Below, piece after piece: positions 1 through 7,749 of a stretch of 44,938 nucleotides of DNA. A program made the translations under genes and the position numbers. The notes beneath the pieces were generated by a model. It was not told where the DNA came from. It did not search any database and saw nothing but the letters and a program-made list of their open reading frames with translations. The stretch lies in the NCBI GenBank assembly GCA_030064955.1, contig JASJDW010000005.1, positions 1 through 44,938 of the forward strand, written 5' to 3'. Numbering within the stretch: position 1 is the stretch's first letter; each line of letters starts with the position of its first letter. The DNA comes from Crocosphaera sp. Lineage in GTDB: Bacteria; Cyanobacteriota; Cyanobacteriia; Cyanobacteriales; Microcystaceae.

Positions 1-1
1 A

Positions 2-154
2 ATAGAAGTTCTCAATCACACCTATAAATCACCTCATCAAGAATTGATGGATGACTTTATGGCAGTGATGCACTGTTTTTCTTCTAAGCTTTATTTTTTG
101 AGAAACTATGAAAAAAAGATCCGTAAAGAAATAGACAAAGTAGATAAACCGTAG
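2..154 (+). CDS. IS607-type serine recombinase TnpA, C-terminal fragment
   Basis: A reading frame enters from the left edge and stops at 152-154, giving about 50 residues. They include the stretches SPHQELMDDFMAVMHCFSSK and LYFLRNYEKKI, which match the usual C-terminus of IS607 OrfA serine recombinases (the segment after the catalytic domain, ending in a basic helix). The gene lies 33 bases before the TnpB-like gene on the same strand, the standard IS607 gene order. The catalytic serine and the N-terminal MerR-like domain would be left of the window, so activity cannot be judged. The call rests on the C-terminal pattern plus gene order. Confidence 0.7.
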   Translation: MEVLNHTYKSPHQELMDDFMAVMHCFSSKLYFLRNYEKKIRKEIDKVDKP

Positions 155-187
155 TAAAATAGATAAAGAAAAAGCCCCCACAGTGTC

Positions 188-1651
188 ATGAAAAGAAAAG
201 TCATCAATCAAGCCGATGAATATGCTGTTACCAGAATAGGTTACTGTATCGGTGGTGATGTAGAAAAGGCAAGAAAGATGGCTAAGAGTGCTGGACATTT
301 ACGTTCAGATATTTGGAATAAATACGGTTCTCTTAAATGTTGGGGAATTTCTCACGCCTCGCTCTACAAAGACTTTCAAAAAACCAATCCCCCATCAATG
401 TATAAACTCCCTCAAAAGCAATGGCAGAAAACATTTGAGAGAGTTATCAATGATATTCATGCTTGTATTGAGGCAGCTAAAACTTTTCTGATCAGGAAAA
501 TTTATCGTTATTTTAAACCTGAAAAAGATAGTCGAGGAAAAGAGATAAAATCGACTTCGTTTCGAGATGAACTGGTTAAAAGTTTAAGAACTTTAGAATG
601 GATGAAATATCCTTTACTTCATCGTTGGATGAGACAAGCTTATCATCGAGGTCATACTTATGTTAATAATCAAATTTGTGTAGGAATTAGTAATGGTGCA
701 GTAGTTAAAAGAATTAGCCGAAATGTGGTAAGTGTGACCATGGGAGGAAATTTAATCAGGAATCGGAAATATGAAAAGTTGACCCTCTTTTTTAAAGTAG
801 GAAGAATAACTCCAAAGGGAATTTTTCAGATCATATTTGATGATGCCACTAATGAAATTAGATTACATTTCCCTAAAATTGTTAAAAGAAGTCCCTCTGT
901 AGGGATTGGTCAATGTGGTTTAGATAAAGGATATACAGAAGCTTTCACCGATTCTCATAATGAAATTTATGGTCAAGGAATTGGTAAGGTAATGTCCCAA
1001 TCAGTCAAGAAAAGACATACCAGGGGTCAGGGAAGAAATAAGTTATATCAAATAGCAATGAAGAAAAATAAGCGACACATTTTTCAATGTAACTTAACTA
1101 AAAAACGTCACCAAACCTTAGAAAATAAGAAAAAACAAACCCTAACAACAATGGTCAGAACTGGAGTTCATCAGTTCTTTGATAAGTATCAGTATGCTAT
1201 TACGGAAGACTTAAGTTTTGTTATCAAAAACAAACAGATTTCTCGGCGAATTAATCGTAATTTGGCCGAATGGTGCAAAGGAACACTACAAAAAGCACTC
1301 TTAGAGATTTCCTACCGTCGTTCGTCATCAGTGACGGTAGTAAATGCAGCTTATACCTCGCAGGTTGATTCCCGTTTTGGAGTCCTTTTAGGAACTCGTT
1401 GTGGGGATCAATTCTTCACCTTTGATGGGGAGGTATTACAGGCTGATTGTAATGCTGCACGCAACATTGAAACGAGACTCGATGACCCTAAGATTACCCG
1501 ATTCATGAAGTCGACTGATGTTAGGAAAGTTTTGATTCAGCGTACAGTATCCTTTTTGTTGCAAAGGGATTTAACCTTATTTGATGCTATTGAAAAGGGT
1601 TGGTTTGACCCCAGGCATCTCAGGGGAATCAGCTTGAAGGCAATGGGTTGA
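188..1651 (+). CDS. tnpB: TnpB-like RuvC nuclease of an IS607-type element
   Basis: A 487-residue TnpB/OrfB-family protein, an RNA-guided RuvC-type nuclease ancestral to Cas12. The RuvC triad is visible and intact: Asp246 in GLDKG, Glu340 in TEDLSF and Asp420 in LQADCNAARN. The zinc ribbon that normally lies between the last two motifs (two CxxC pairs) is degenerate: the first pair position reads TSQVDSRFG instead of TSQxCSxCG, and only one cysteine remains in the TRCGD part. The protein is longer than the roughly 400 residues usual for TnpB. It follows the serine-recombinase tail, so the element is IS607-like. A cyanobacterial TnpB branch related to small type V-U effectors is possible, but there is no CRISPR array here. 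Function as a nuclease is inferred from the intact triad. Confidence 0.85.
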   Translation: MKRKVINQADEYAVTRIGYCIGGDVEKARKMAKSAGHLRSDIWNKYGSLKCWGISHASLYKDFQKTNPPSMYKLPQKQWQKTFERVINDIHACIEAAKTFLIRKIYRYFKPEKDSRGKEIKSTSFRDELVKSLRTLEWMKYPLLHRWMRQAYHRGHTYVNNQICVGISNGAVVKRISRNVVSVTMGGNLIRNRKYEKLTLFFKVGRITPKGIFQIIFDDATNEIRLHFPKIVKRSPSVGIGQCGLDKGYTEAFTDSHNEIYGQGIGKVMSQSVKKRHTRGQGRNKLYQIAMKKNKRHIFQCNLTKKRHQTLENKKKQTLTTMVRTGVHQFFDKYQYAITEDLSFVIKNKQISRRINRNLAEWCKGTLQKALLEISYRRSSSVTVVNAAYTSQVDSRFGVLLGTRCGDQFFTFDGEVLQADCNAARNIETRLDDPKITRFMKSTDVRKVLIQRTVSFLLQRDLTLFDAIEKGWFDPRHLRGISLKAMG

Positions 1652-1899
1652 GAGTGAACCCCTAGTGGCTTAGACAGATTTCAAGGAGAATGGCCATCAT
1701 TCCCTATTACTTGAACTCACTCAAGCCGAAAAGTAGATTACCACAATGGTAATTAATAGACAAAGGAAATATTACGATTCAATCCGTTTTATTCCGTTTT
1801 GCTGCTCACTCGAAAGACATACGCTGTACCTTGGCAATCAAAGATATAGGGTTCTATCCTTAGTTCTAGTATCCTTCCTGTGGATAGGTAAAATCTTTG

Positions 1900-2115
1900 C
1901 AGGATCTAGGCACTCACAGTATTTGAAGCAAAAATACTTCAATTCAAACAAATTTTGTAGCAATACAACTATCGTGGGGCGCACGAAAAGTAACGCTTGG
2001 GGAAAGAACCACCTCCGATGCTCAGAATCGCAAGGGACTTAGTTTAAGTGGACTTGATGAACCAAGAATCCACTAGCCTTTAGGCAGTGGAGCGTCAAAT
2101 CATGCGAATTATTGC
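1900..2115 (+). ncRNA. Probable omega-RNA (reRNA) and right end of the IS607-type element
   Basis: The non-coding stretch after tnpB ends in a compact hairpin at 2069-2091 (TCCACT-a-GCC / GGC-AGTGGA with a TTTA loop) followed by GCGTCAA at about 2092-2098. Cyanobacterial IS605/IS607 right ends commonly finish with such a hairpin plus a short tail, and the adjoining flank acts as the guide. Host sequence then starts immediately with the higB start codon region at 2102, so the guide would match the first codons of higB. The 5' limit of the RNA is a guess; only the hairpin end is well supported. Confidence 0.45.
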
Positions 2116-2203
2116 CCGTAGCACTTTATGGGATTTCTGGGAAAAATATCCAGAACTATTTGAAAGATTACAGCTATGGAATTACGCCCGATCAAAACCG
2201 AAT
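2102..2203 (+). pseudogene. HigB-type toxin remnant (N-terminal stub)
   Basis: The frame from ATG 2102 begins MRIIARSTLWDFWEKYPE, which matches the start of HigB-family mRNA interferases (MRIIxxxTLxxFWExxP). After about 24 residues the frame runs into the start of the higA gene in another frame and stops at 2201-2203. The remaining ~70 residues of a normal HigB, with its catalytic region, are missing, so this is an internal deletion that left the antitoxin start intact. The IS607-type right end abuts the start codon, suggesting that the insertion and the deletion belong to the same history. Confidence 0.75.
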
Positions 2204-2469
2204 TAGATTATCAAAATGCGCTTAAAGAAATTGAACAACTCTTTGATGTCGAACCAAATTCAGCAGAATGCGACCGCTTAGATATTTTAGCTACATTAGT
2301 CGAAGCTTACGAACAAAAACATTATCCTATTGAAGCCCCAGATGCTATTTCGGCAATATTATATTATTTAGAAGTCCGTGGATTGTCCGAACAAGATTTA
2401 GAAGCTTATATTGGCACTAGAGAACAGGTAATTGCAATTTTAAACAAACAACAACCTTTAACTTTTTGA
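2176..2469 (+). CDS. higA: HigA-type antitoxin, C-terminally truncated, toxin lost
   Basis: The 97-residue product starts MELRPIKTELDYQNALKEI and contains GDRL-like CDRLDILATLVEAYEQKHYP and DAISAILYYLEVRGLSEQDL, the pattern of HigA antitoxins that carry an HTH (XRE) domain for DNA and toxin binding. The family continues past the NKQQPLT segment into the final helices (LEMIRRL...). Here it ends with Phe-stop, and the DNA beyond belongs to an oppositely oriented gene, so about 20-30 residues are lost. The partner higB immediately upstream is a stub. It may still autorepress or buffer other HigB toxins, but that is inference; it could equally be decaying. Confidence 0.75.
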   Translation: MELRPIKTELDYQNALKEIEQLFDVEPNSAECDRLDILATLVEAYEQKHYPIEAPDAISAILYYLEVRGLSEQDLEAYIGTREQVIAILNKQQPLTF

Positions 2470-2654
2470 TTATTATCCCAAACCTCACCCAATTGAATAC
2501 CAAGTTGATAAGGTAAGACATTAACTGTTGCTCCACTATCTACTAAACCATTTGTTTCAATACTTAGATTATTTTTATGTAAAATAATTGGAATTCTGGG
2601 TAAACTATCGAATTCGTTTTGGTTTGGACTGTTAGTTGAATACTTGAATCTCAT
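2466..2654 (-). pseudogene. Retroviral-type aspartyl protease-like protein, 3' truncated
   Basis: Reading from ATG 2654, the protein has a short strand IPIILHKNN and then NGLVDSGATVNVLP, the catalytic Asp-Ser-Gly (Asp39) loop of the single-domain retropepsin-like proteins often found in cyanobacteria. After about residue 63 the frame passes into the antisense of higA, so the second half of the fold (flap and hydrophobic ILG motif) is absent. The open frame formally continues to 2406 through that antisense sequence. It starts 3 bases after the stop of the upstream 71-residue gene, so the two formed an operon. The truncation point coincides with that of higA, indicating one deletion junction near 2466. 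Confidence 0.65.
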
Positions 2655-2657
2655 ATT

Positions 2658-2873
2658 TTATTGGCAATTTTCCTCAGATTCATTTAAGGCTTCTATTAAA
2701 ACAGCACCCACCCCAAAATTATCGTATGGGGTTGGTAGATCGTAGGTTTTAAAAGGTTCTAAAGGAGCAATATTGTCAGCCACATCTAAATCTTCTGCCA
2801 AAATGCGGATTAGTCTTAGTTTTTCTGTTGCAGATAGTTGTCTAATAGCAGGAAGTACATCAGCAAGTGTCAT
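2658..2873 (-). CDS. Small hypothetical protein, antitoxin-like
   Basis: A 71-residue acidic protein starting MTLADVLPAIRQLSATEKLR. The N-terminal helix pattern (repeated LxxxLxxxEKLxLIxxL) resembles the small cyanobacterial proteins found ahead of retropepsin-like genes and the ribbon-less antitoxin-like DUFs. No catalytic motif is visible. It is followed at once by the truncated aspartyl-protease gene, and co-transcription is likely. An antitoxin role is only a guess from size, charge and neighbourhood. Confidence 0.5.
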   Translation of the reverse strand: MTLADVLPAIRQLSATEKLRLIRILAEDLDVADNIAPLEPFKTYDLPTPYDNFGVGAVLIEALNESEENCQ

Positions 2874-2911
2874 GGGTATATGTTTGCGTAATTGACTTAT
2901 TTATAGTTTAG

Positions 2912-2954
2912 GAGATCGCACCATGTATTTGCTTGACAAATCTCAGGCGATCGC
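2912..2954. repeat. HIP1-phased repeat unit, diverged copy
   Basis: GAGATCGCACCATGTATTTG at 2912 is followed 35 bases later by GCGATCGC at 2947-2954. The first 16 bases closely match the first unit of the three-unit array at 4129-4204, so this is a scattered copy of the same ~34-bp unit. Confidence 0.5.
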
Positions 2955-2969
2955 ATTACAATAAAACAA

Positions 2970-3308
2970 TTAGGCATACAATAATTGATTATTAATTTCT
3001 TGAACTGTCAACGAACTTACTAAAATACCAATACGTCTCGCAATTTCATAGGAATTTTTCTGTGGGACAATAATAATTCCAGAATGCTGTTTATTCTCAT
3101 TGAGATATTGAATGTGCAATCTCTCGAAGTCAACACGGTTATGAGTTACGAGACATCTACCCAAAGAAGTAGCAATTTTTAGTTGTTCGCTGTCGGTTTT
3201 ACCCAGAGTTGCTTGTTCGGGGACGGTTATCACATCTAAACCACGAGATTTTAAAAGGGTAGCAACCAAAGCGGACATATCCTCATCGGTGTAAACTGCT
3301 GCTGGCAT
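2970..3308 (-). CDS. DUF5615-type PIN-like toxin
   Basis: This 112-residue protein reads MPAAVYTDEDMSALVATLLK, then DVITVPE, TDSEQLKIATSLGRCLVTHN and VDFERLH. These are the hallmarks of the DUF5615/PIN-like family: an N-terminal acidic pair (Asp8, Glu9, Asp10), a middle Asp/Glu (TDSEQL) and a VTHNRxDF segment, comparable to the metal-binding acids of VapC-type ribonucleases. The gene follows the DUF433 gene by 8 bases on the same strand, the usual antitoxin-then-toxin order. Ribonuclease activity is inferred from the PIN fold and is not established for this protein. Confidence 0.75.
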   Translation of the reverse strand: MPAAVYTDEDMSALVATLLKSRGLDVITVPEQATLGKTDSEQLKIATSLGRCLVTHNRVDFERLHIQYLNENKQHSGIIIVPQKNSYEIARRIGILVSSLTVQEINNQLLYA

Positions 3309-3316
3309 AGCTAAAA

Positions 3317-3604
3317 TTAACTTAAGGAGGCTTTCACCGCAGGATGAACTAAATCATCTGGAACTTGATTACGCTCAATATACTCGTTAATTTCTGTCTG
3401 ATGATCCAAATAAAAACTTAAAGCATCAAACACTTGCGCCAAAGTGAGATGAGGTAAATGATGTAAAATCTCTTCTGGCATTATGCCTAAACGCCACAAG
3501 CCAACAATAGCACGTACTGATGTGCGAGTATCTTTAATAATTGGCTCTCCGCTTAAAATCTCAGGATTTCTAGCTACATAACGAGATAAAGCTATAGCAG
3601 ACAT
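3317..3604 (-). CDS. DUF433 antitoxin-like protein
   Basis: A 95-residue protein with the DUF433 signature: RNPEILSGEPIIKDTRTSVR, then IVGLWRLGIMPEEILHHLPH and LTLAQVFDALSFYLDHQTEI. The family has a small winged or MerR-like helix-turn-helix fold and acts as the antitoxin or repressor partner of DUF5615 toxins. The toxin gene follows on the same strand with an 8-base gap. Autoregulation of the pair is expected from the family; no operator could be picked out by eye. Confidence 0.8.
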   Translation of the reverse strand: MSAIALSRYVARNPEILSGEPIIKDTRTSVRAIVGLWRLGIMPEEILHHLPHLTLAQVFDALSFYLDHQTEINEYIERNQVPDDLVHPAVKASLS

Positions 3605-3861
3605 AGAAGTTATTTACCTATCTAATTCACTGTTGTCTTCAGTTTATCAGCTTAGTCATGGCGATCGCTAATTTCTTTAATTTTGTTTTTTCTTCGTTTT
3701 AAAACCGAATCACTAAAGCTCATAATTTGATTGTTATATTTTTGATCTTGTTAGATTATAGCTTGATTATGGTATTTCATAATTTTTCTTGGCAGTTTCT
3801 TTTACCCGTTGAGGTAATGTTACGAATAACTTCCTAAAACTTTTGGTTCTTGACGATCGCA

Positions 3862-4089
3862 CTATTCCTCCCCAAAACCTTTGTCTTCAGTTTTACCTTC
3901 TTGATCTTCAATTAATGCCTTTTGAGCCATTTCTTCAAGAACATCTAGATCGACATCTTGATCGGATAAACTTTCTTGCCATTTCAACTCATTTTCAATA
4001 TCTTCGAGTAATTGTTTTGCAAGCTCATCTTGAAGATCGTTTGAGAGTTTTTGTGCCTTTTTAAATGCTTGTTCTAGTAATTCAGTCAT
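3862..4089 (-). CDS. Orphan small antitoxin-like protein
   Basis: A 75-residue acidic helical protein, MTELLEQAFKKAQKLSNDLQ..., with QLLEDIENELKWQESLS and KTEDKGF near the end. This is the pattern of small cyanobacterial antitoxins (helix, ELKWxxSL motif, short flexible tail that would wrap a RelE/ParE or PIN toxin). No toxin gene is found downstream: 3605-3861 holds no coherent frame. It is therefore an orphan antitoxin, possibly decaying or able to neutralise a distant toxin. Confidence 0.6.
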   Translation of the reverse strand: MTELLEQAFKKAQKLSNDLQDELAKQLLEDIENELKWQESLSDQDVDLDVLEEMAQKALIEDQEGKTEDKGFGEE

Positions 4090-4128
4090 ATATATTTTTA
4101 TTTTGTATATTTCAACATTTTAACTTAA

Positions 4129-4204
4129 GCGATCGCACCATGTATCTGTTTTAAAATTTTAGGCGATCGCGTTATGTAATTGTTTGAAAATTTTAAGCGA
4201 TCGC
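4129..4204. repeat. HIP1-phased tandem repeat, 34-bp period
   Basis: GCGATCGC occurs at 4129, 4163 and 4197, exactly 34 bases apart. The spacers are similar too (ACCATGTATCTGTTTTAAAA versus GTTATGTAATTGTTTGAAAA, both followed by TTTTA), so the whole unit is repeated, not only the palindrome. It lies between the antitoxin-like gene and the membrane-protein gene. Confidence 0.75.
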
Positions 4205-4232
4205 TCTTTGTCTCAACCTTTTTTAATTCAGT

Positions 4233-4988
4233 TTATCTCTTCGTTTCTTCTGCTGCGAATAATTTTACTGGAATAAATAATCGAAGTATTTTAAGAAGAG
4301 CAGTAAAAACTAACTCCAAGAATTTTCTCACAATAAATCTAGATAGAACAAGAAACAAAATTATCGAAACAGACCAAGGGGCAATAAGTAAGAATAACTT
4401 ATTAGCGGTCTGAGTGAGATTATTAATATCTATATTGAGAAAAAATACTACATCAATAGGCAAAGTTTCAAATAAATTAATTCCTGTATCATAACTAATA
4501 AAAGCCATAGCATAAGGAGTAAAAGGTATCAAACAATATACTCCAACCATAAACAACAGCATTTCTTTTCTAAAAGCTAAACTAATAAAAGAGTAGGTGG
4601 TTAACGTTAACAAAAAAATAGTAGCTGGTTTCACGCTTGTTAATAAAATAGGATAATGGCTAAAAATGCTTACGGACAATATAATACAGCCAAATTTTAT
4701 AAAAATATTCCGTTCGAGCCGATTAACAAGAGATTTCCCTATTATTTCTGGGTTACAGTCATTAATTGATTTTGATAGGTTTTTAATATATTTTTTGAAG
4801 CTAAAGTATCTAAGCTTATTTATAAACAATACCATTGAACAAATTATTTTTTTTCTAAAAATAAATATGCATAGGCAAGATATAATCAGAAGTAGAAAAA
4901 TCTGAAAATAAGAAAGATTGACAAAATAATTGTAAATTTCTATTTTAAAAAACAAAAAACTAGCTAATAATAAAAACAACAATTGCAT
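4233..4988 (-). CDS. Integral membrane protein of unknown function
   Basis: A 251-residue protein that I do not recognise. It has six or seven hydrophobic segments, roughly at residues 1-18, 26-44, 95-115, 118-136, 140-165, 197-218 and 222-245, and a basic, polar loop at about 60-92 containing KKYIKNLSKSINDCNPEIIG. The loop after the second helices is probably cytoplasmic by its positive charge. No transporter, protease or enzyme motif is evident. It is very AT-rich with abundant Ile, Phe and Leu. It is a lone gene between the toxin-antitoxin patch and the zinc transporter, with no obvious operon partner. Confidence 0.6.
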   Translation of the reverse strand: MQLLFLLLASFLFFKIEIYNYFVNLSYFQIFLLLIISCLCIFIFRKKIICSMVLFINKLRYFSFKKYIKNLSKSINDCNPEIIGKSLVNRLERNIFIKFGCIILSVSIFSHYPILLTSVKPATIFLLTLTTYSFISLAFRKEMLLFMVGVYCLIPFTPYAMAFISYDTGINLFETLPIDVVFFLNIDINNLTQTANKLFLLIAPWSVSIILFLVLSRFIVRKFLELVFTALLKILRLFIPVKLFAAEETKR

Positions 4989-5046
4989 AATGTAAATTTC
5001 TCCATTTATATTTTGAAATCAATGTTTATATGATAGCCTAAGCACA

Positions 5047-5862
5047 TCAACCCTGCCGACACCATAAAGCCACTACTAAAAACCCAAATAACTGAACCAA
5101 AACAATACTCGGACCACTAGGTAGATCGATCGCCCCAGAAATCACCATTCCCATTACTCCACTCAACGCACCCATACCAGCAGCAGTGGCTAAAAATGGT
5201 ACAAACTGCTGACAAATTAATCTGGCAGTTGCAGCAGGAATAACTAAAAAACCATTGACCAATAAAATACCAACGGCACGAATAGTTAAAGCGATAGTAA
5301 TGGCTAAAAGCACGATAAAAAAATAACGATGACTACGAACAGGTACGCCTTTTACAAGGGCTAAATCGCTGTTGAGAGTGAGTAAGATTTGCTCTGGTAA
5401 ACTAATAATGATCCAGGCTACAGTTACGGCTAAAAGTAATAATAATAAAATTAAATCGGTATTGCTAATCGCTAAAATATCCCCAAACAAAATGGATAAT
5501 AAATTACCTCGATATCCCTTTAAATAACTAAAACCAATTGTGCCTAAAGCAATGGAACCCGATAGGGAAATACACAATACTGTATCGCTACCGAGATCAG
5601 TCCTGTCAATTAAATAAATGACACCTAAACCAAAAGCAACGGTAAAACCCATTAATGTCCAAGTGGCAGGAAGTTCTAATAAAGCAGCTAAAACCACTCC
5701 TAACATCGCCGAATGTCCCACTGTATCTCCGAATAGAGAGAGACGACGCAGGATTAAAAAGCTACCCAAAATCCCCCCTAAAATACCAAGCAGTACACCA
5801 CCTAGTACCGCCCGTTGCATAAAGGGTAAACTAAAAAGACTCAGGAAGTTGACTAGGTTCAT
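5047..5862 (-). CDS. znuB: Zinc ABC transporter, membrane permease
   Basis: A 271-residue ABC-3 family permease. It begins with hydrophobic helices FMQRAVLGGVLLGILGGILG and has the family signatures LFGDTVGHSAMLGVVL and RAVGILLVNGFLVIPAATAR. It forms the membrane channel for zinc (or possibly manganese) import together with the neighbouring ATPase and solute-binding protein. The start overlaps the end of znuC by 32 bases, so the two are translationally coupled. Zinc rather than manganese is favoured by the histidine-rich loop of the partner binding protein and by the Zur-like boxes upstream of the operon. Confidence 0.88.
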   Translation of the reverse strand: MNLVNFLSLFSLPFMQRAVLGGVLLGILGGILGSFLILRRLSLFGDTVGHSAMLGVVLAALLELPATWTLMGFTVAFGLGVIYLIDRTDLGSDTVLCISLSGSIALGTIGFSYLKGYRGNLLSILFGDILAISNTDLILLLLLLAVTVAWIIISLPEQILLTLNSDLALVKGVPVRSHRYFFIVLLAITIALTIRAVGILLVNGFLVIPAATARLICQQFVPFLATAAGMGALSGVMGMVISGAIDLPSGPSIVLVQLFGFLVVALWCRQG

Positions 5863-6619
5863 GATGATGGCAAATGGGACTAACTAAAGCACCGTATACG
5901 TGCAAGAGATTTTCGGGGGTGAGAGTGGTTTGAGGGGAACCTTGATAAAGTAAGCGACGGTTTAAACAAATTACCGAGTCACAATAGCGACTAACTAAAT
6001 CTAAATCGTGGGAAACTTCCAATATTGTCCAGTTTTGCTCTTGTTTGAGACTATGGAGTAAAGCAGCAAATTCCATTTCTCCCGTAGCATCTACCCCGGC
6101 TAAAGCTTCATCGAGAATTAAAAGACGACGGGGAACCACTAAACAATAAGCTAATAAAACTCGCTTTAATTCCCCTCCGCTCAAAGTGCCGATTTTTTGT
6201 TGCGCTTGTTTGGTTAGATGAACTTGTTCTAAAGCTTGATGGATAATCTCCCGTTTCCGTTTACGATCGCACCACCAATGTTGGCTATTTAAGGCCAAAC
6301 CCACTAACTCCGATACGATTAATGGGAAAGTTCGCTCAAAGGGAAACTTTTGGGGAATATAGCCAATTCCCTGTTTTAATCGCTTTAACTGTTTACCAGT
6401 CCCATCAAACAAGGTAATTTGACCTGACTGCGCTTCAATCAATCCTAAAATAGATTTAATCAAGGTACTTTTCCCTGCACCATTGGGACCAATAATGGCT
6501 GTATGAGTCCCTGACAATAATTCAAAAGAAACATTATCTACTGCTAGATATTCCCCACGCATTACTGATAAATCTTTCACTTTAATGATGGGTTGGGTAA
6601 TAGATAGGTTTTGATACAT
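5831..6619 (-). CDS. znuC: Zinc ABC transporter, ATP-binding protein
   Basis: A 262-residue ABC ATPase. Walker A is GPNGAGKS at residues 44-51, the signature is LSGGELKRV, Walker B is RRLLILDEALAG, and the switch histidine lies in EVSHDLDLV. The family's role is to power metal import through the ZnuB channel. It lies 55 bases downstream of znuA and overlaps znuB, in an operon read znuA-znuC-znuB. The substrate is inferred from znuA. Confidence 0.9.
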   Translation of the reverse strand: MYQNLSITQPIIKVKDLSVMRGEYLAVDNVSFELLSGTHTAIIGPNGAGKSTLIKSILGLIEAQSGQITLFDGTGKQLKRLKQGIGYIPQKFPFERTFPLIVSELVGLALNSQHWWCDRKRKREIIHQALEQVHLTKQAQQKIGTLSGGELKRVLLAYCLVVPRRLLILDEALAGVDATGEMEFAALLHSLKQEQNWTILEVSHDLDLVSRYCDSVICLNRRLLYQGSPQTTLTPENLLHVYGALVSPICHHHEPSQLPESF

Positions 6620-6674
6620 TCAATTCACTAATTTGATTCAAAAGAGTCGCAAAGAACAAAAAAACTATCATCTG

Positions 6675-7697
6675 TTAATTATTTTGACAAGCTTTTGACA
6701 ACGCCTCCAAATTACTCCGCATCACTTGAAAATAATATTGTGGATCGGTTTCTCCTGACTCAAGAGGGTTGATCGCTTCGAGAGATAGATTTAAGTCACT
6801 GGATATTTGCTCAATGCGTTTGTCTTCAATTCCTGGTTCAGTCAATAAAGCTTTAACAGAATGTTCCTTAGCGAGTTGTTGCACCCGTTGGATATCTTGG
6901 GGAGTAATGCTATCTTCAGGAATGTGAACGATTGCTTCTTGTTGCAGTCCGTAGCGTTGCGCTAAATAGCGGAAAGCATCGTGAAAAGTGATAAAATTGC
7001 AGCCTTGAACAGAGGCTAATTTTTCTTTAAATTCATTATCTAGCTGTTGTAGTTGTTGAATATAAACCTCGGCATTGCTACGATAGCTATCTGCATTATT
7101 CGGGTATTTTTCAATTAATTTATCTCTAATATTAGCTACCTGTTGTTGCGCCAAAACAGGATCTAACCAAACGTGAGGATCTTTCCCTCCATGATGGTGA
7201 TGTCCGTGTTTTTCCTCTTCATGTTTGTGTTCATCATGTCCATGTTCTTCCTCTTCATGTTCCCCTTCCATTACTTCTATTCCTTCACTAGCATCAATTT
7301 GCTGAAGTTGAGAATTACCTGCATTGGCAACTAAATTGGATAAAAACGCTTCCATCCCCAAACCATTTTCTATTAAAACATCTGCTTGTGCTAACAATTT
7401 AGCATCGTCTGGGGTCGCTTGATAGTCGTGAACTTCCGTCCCAGGGGAAATCAAAATATCTACTTGTCCCGTATCTCCTACTACAGCTTTAGTAAACAAA
7501 TGAACGGGTAAAAAAGTAGTGACAATCTTGGGACCAGAACTTGTTGAGGGTGTGGAATCAGAACTTGTTGGGGCTGTGGGTGCTGTACTACAAGCGATCG
7601 CAATCAAACCAGTGAAAGCAGTAATGAAAAAGCGTTGTAAAGATGCTTTGGGACGAAGGCGATGGAGTACGGAGAAATATTGATTCGTAGAACTCAT
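6675..7697 (-). CDS. znuA: Zinc-binding lipoprotein of the zinc ABC transporter
   Basis: A 340-residue cluster A-I (ZnuA) solute-binding protein. The N-terminus carries a hydrophobic segment ending in a lipobox-like AIAC with Cys36, so it is probably lipid-anchored in the periplasm. Predicted zinc ligands are His66 (FLPVHLF), His175 (DPHVWLDP), His239 (TFHDAFR) and an acid near Glu287 (LTEPGIED). The flexible loop at about 147-169 is very rich in His, Glu and Asp (EHGHDEHKHEEE, KHGHHHHGG), typical of zinc rather than manganese proteins. It is the first gene of the operon, 28 bases from a Zur-box-like palindrome, so repression by Zur under zinc sufficiency is expected. Confidence 0.92.
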   Translation of the reverse strand: MSSTNQYFSVLHRLRPKASLQRFFITAFTGLIAIACSTAPTAPTSSDSTPSTSSGPKIVTTFLPVHLFTKAVVGDTGQVDILISPGTEVHDYQATPDDAKLLAQADVLIENGLGMEAFLSNLVANAGNSQLQQIDASEGIEVMEGEHEEEEHGHDEHKHEEEKHGHHHHGGKDPHVWLDPVLAQQQVANIRDKLIEKYPNNADSYRSNAEVYIQQLQQLDNEFKEKLASVQGCNFITFHDAFRYLAQRYGLQQEAIVHIPEDSITPQDIQRVQQLAKEHSVKALLTEPGIEDKRIEQISSDLNLSLEAINPLESGETDPQYYFQVMRSNLEALSKACQNN

Positions 7698-7725
7698 AAA
7701 GTTTCGTGGATAATTAGCTCATTAA

Positions 7726-7741
7726 AATGATAATCATTATT
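7726..7741. promoter_or_regulatory. Zur/Fur-type operator, znuA-proximal
   Basis: AATGATAATCATTATT is a near-perfect palindrome built from TGATAATCATTA, the form of Fur/Zur family boxes. It is 28 bases upstream of the znuA start codon, consistent with zinc-dependent repression of the znu operon. The Zur rather than Fur assignment is inferred from the regulated genes. Confidence 0.75.
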
Positions 7742-7749
7742 ATACAATG

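Noticed and set aside
1746-2042. 98-residue open frame after tnpB
   Set aside because: No family pattern or ribosome site; it covers the probable omega-RNA and right end of the insertion sequence.
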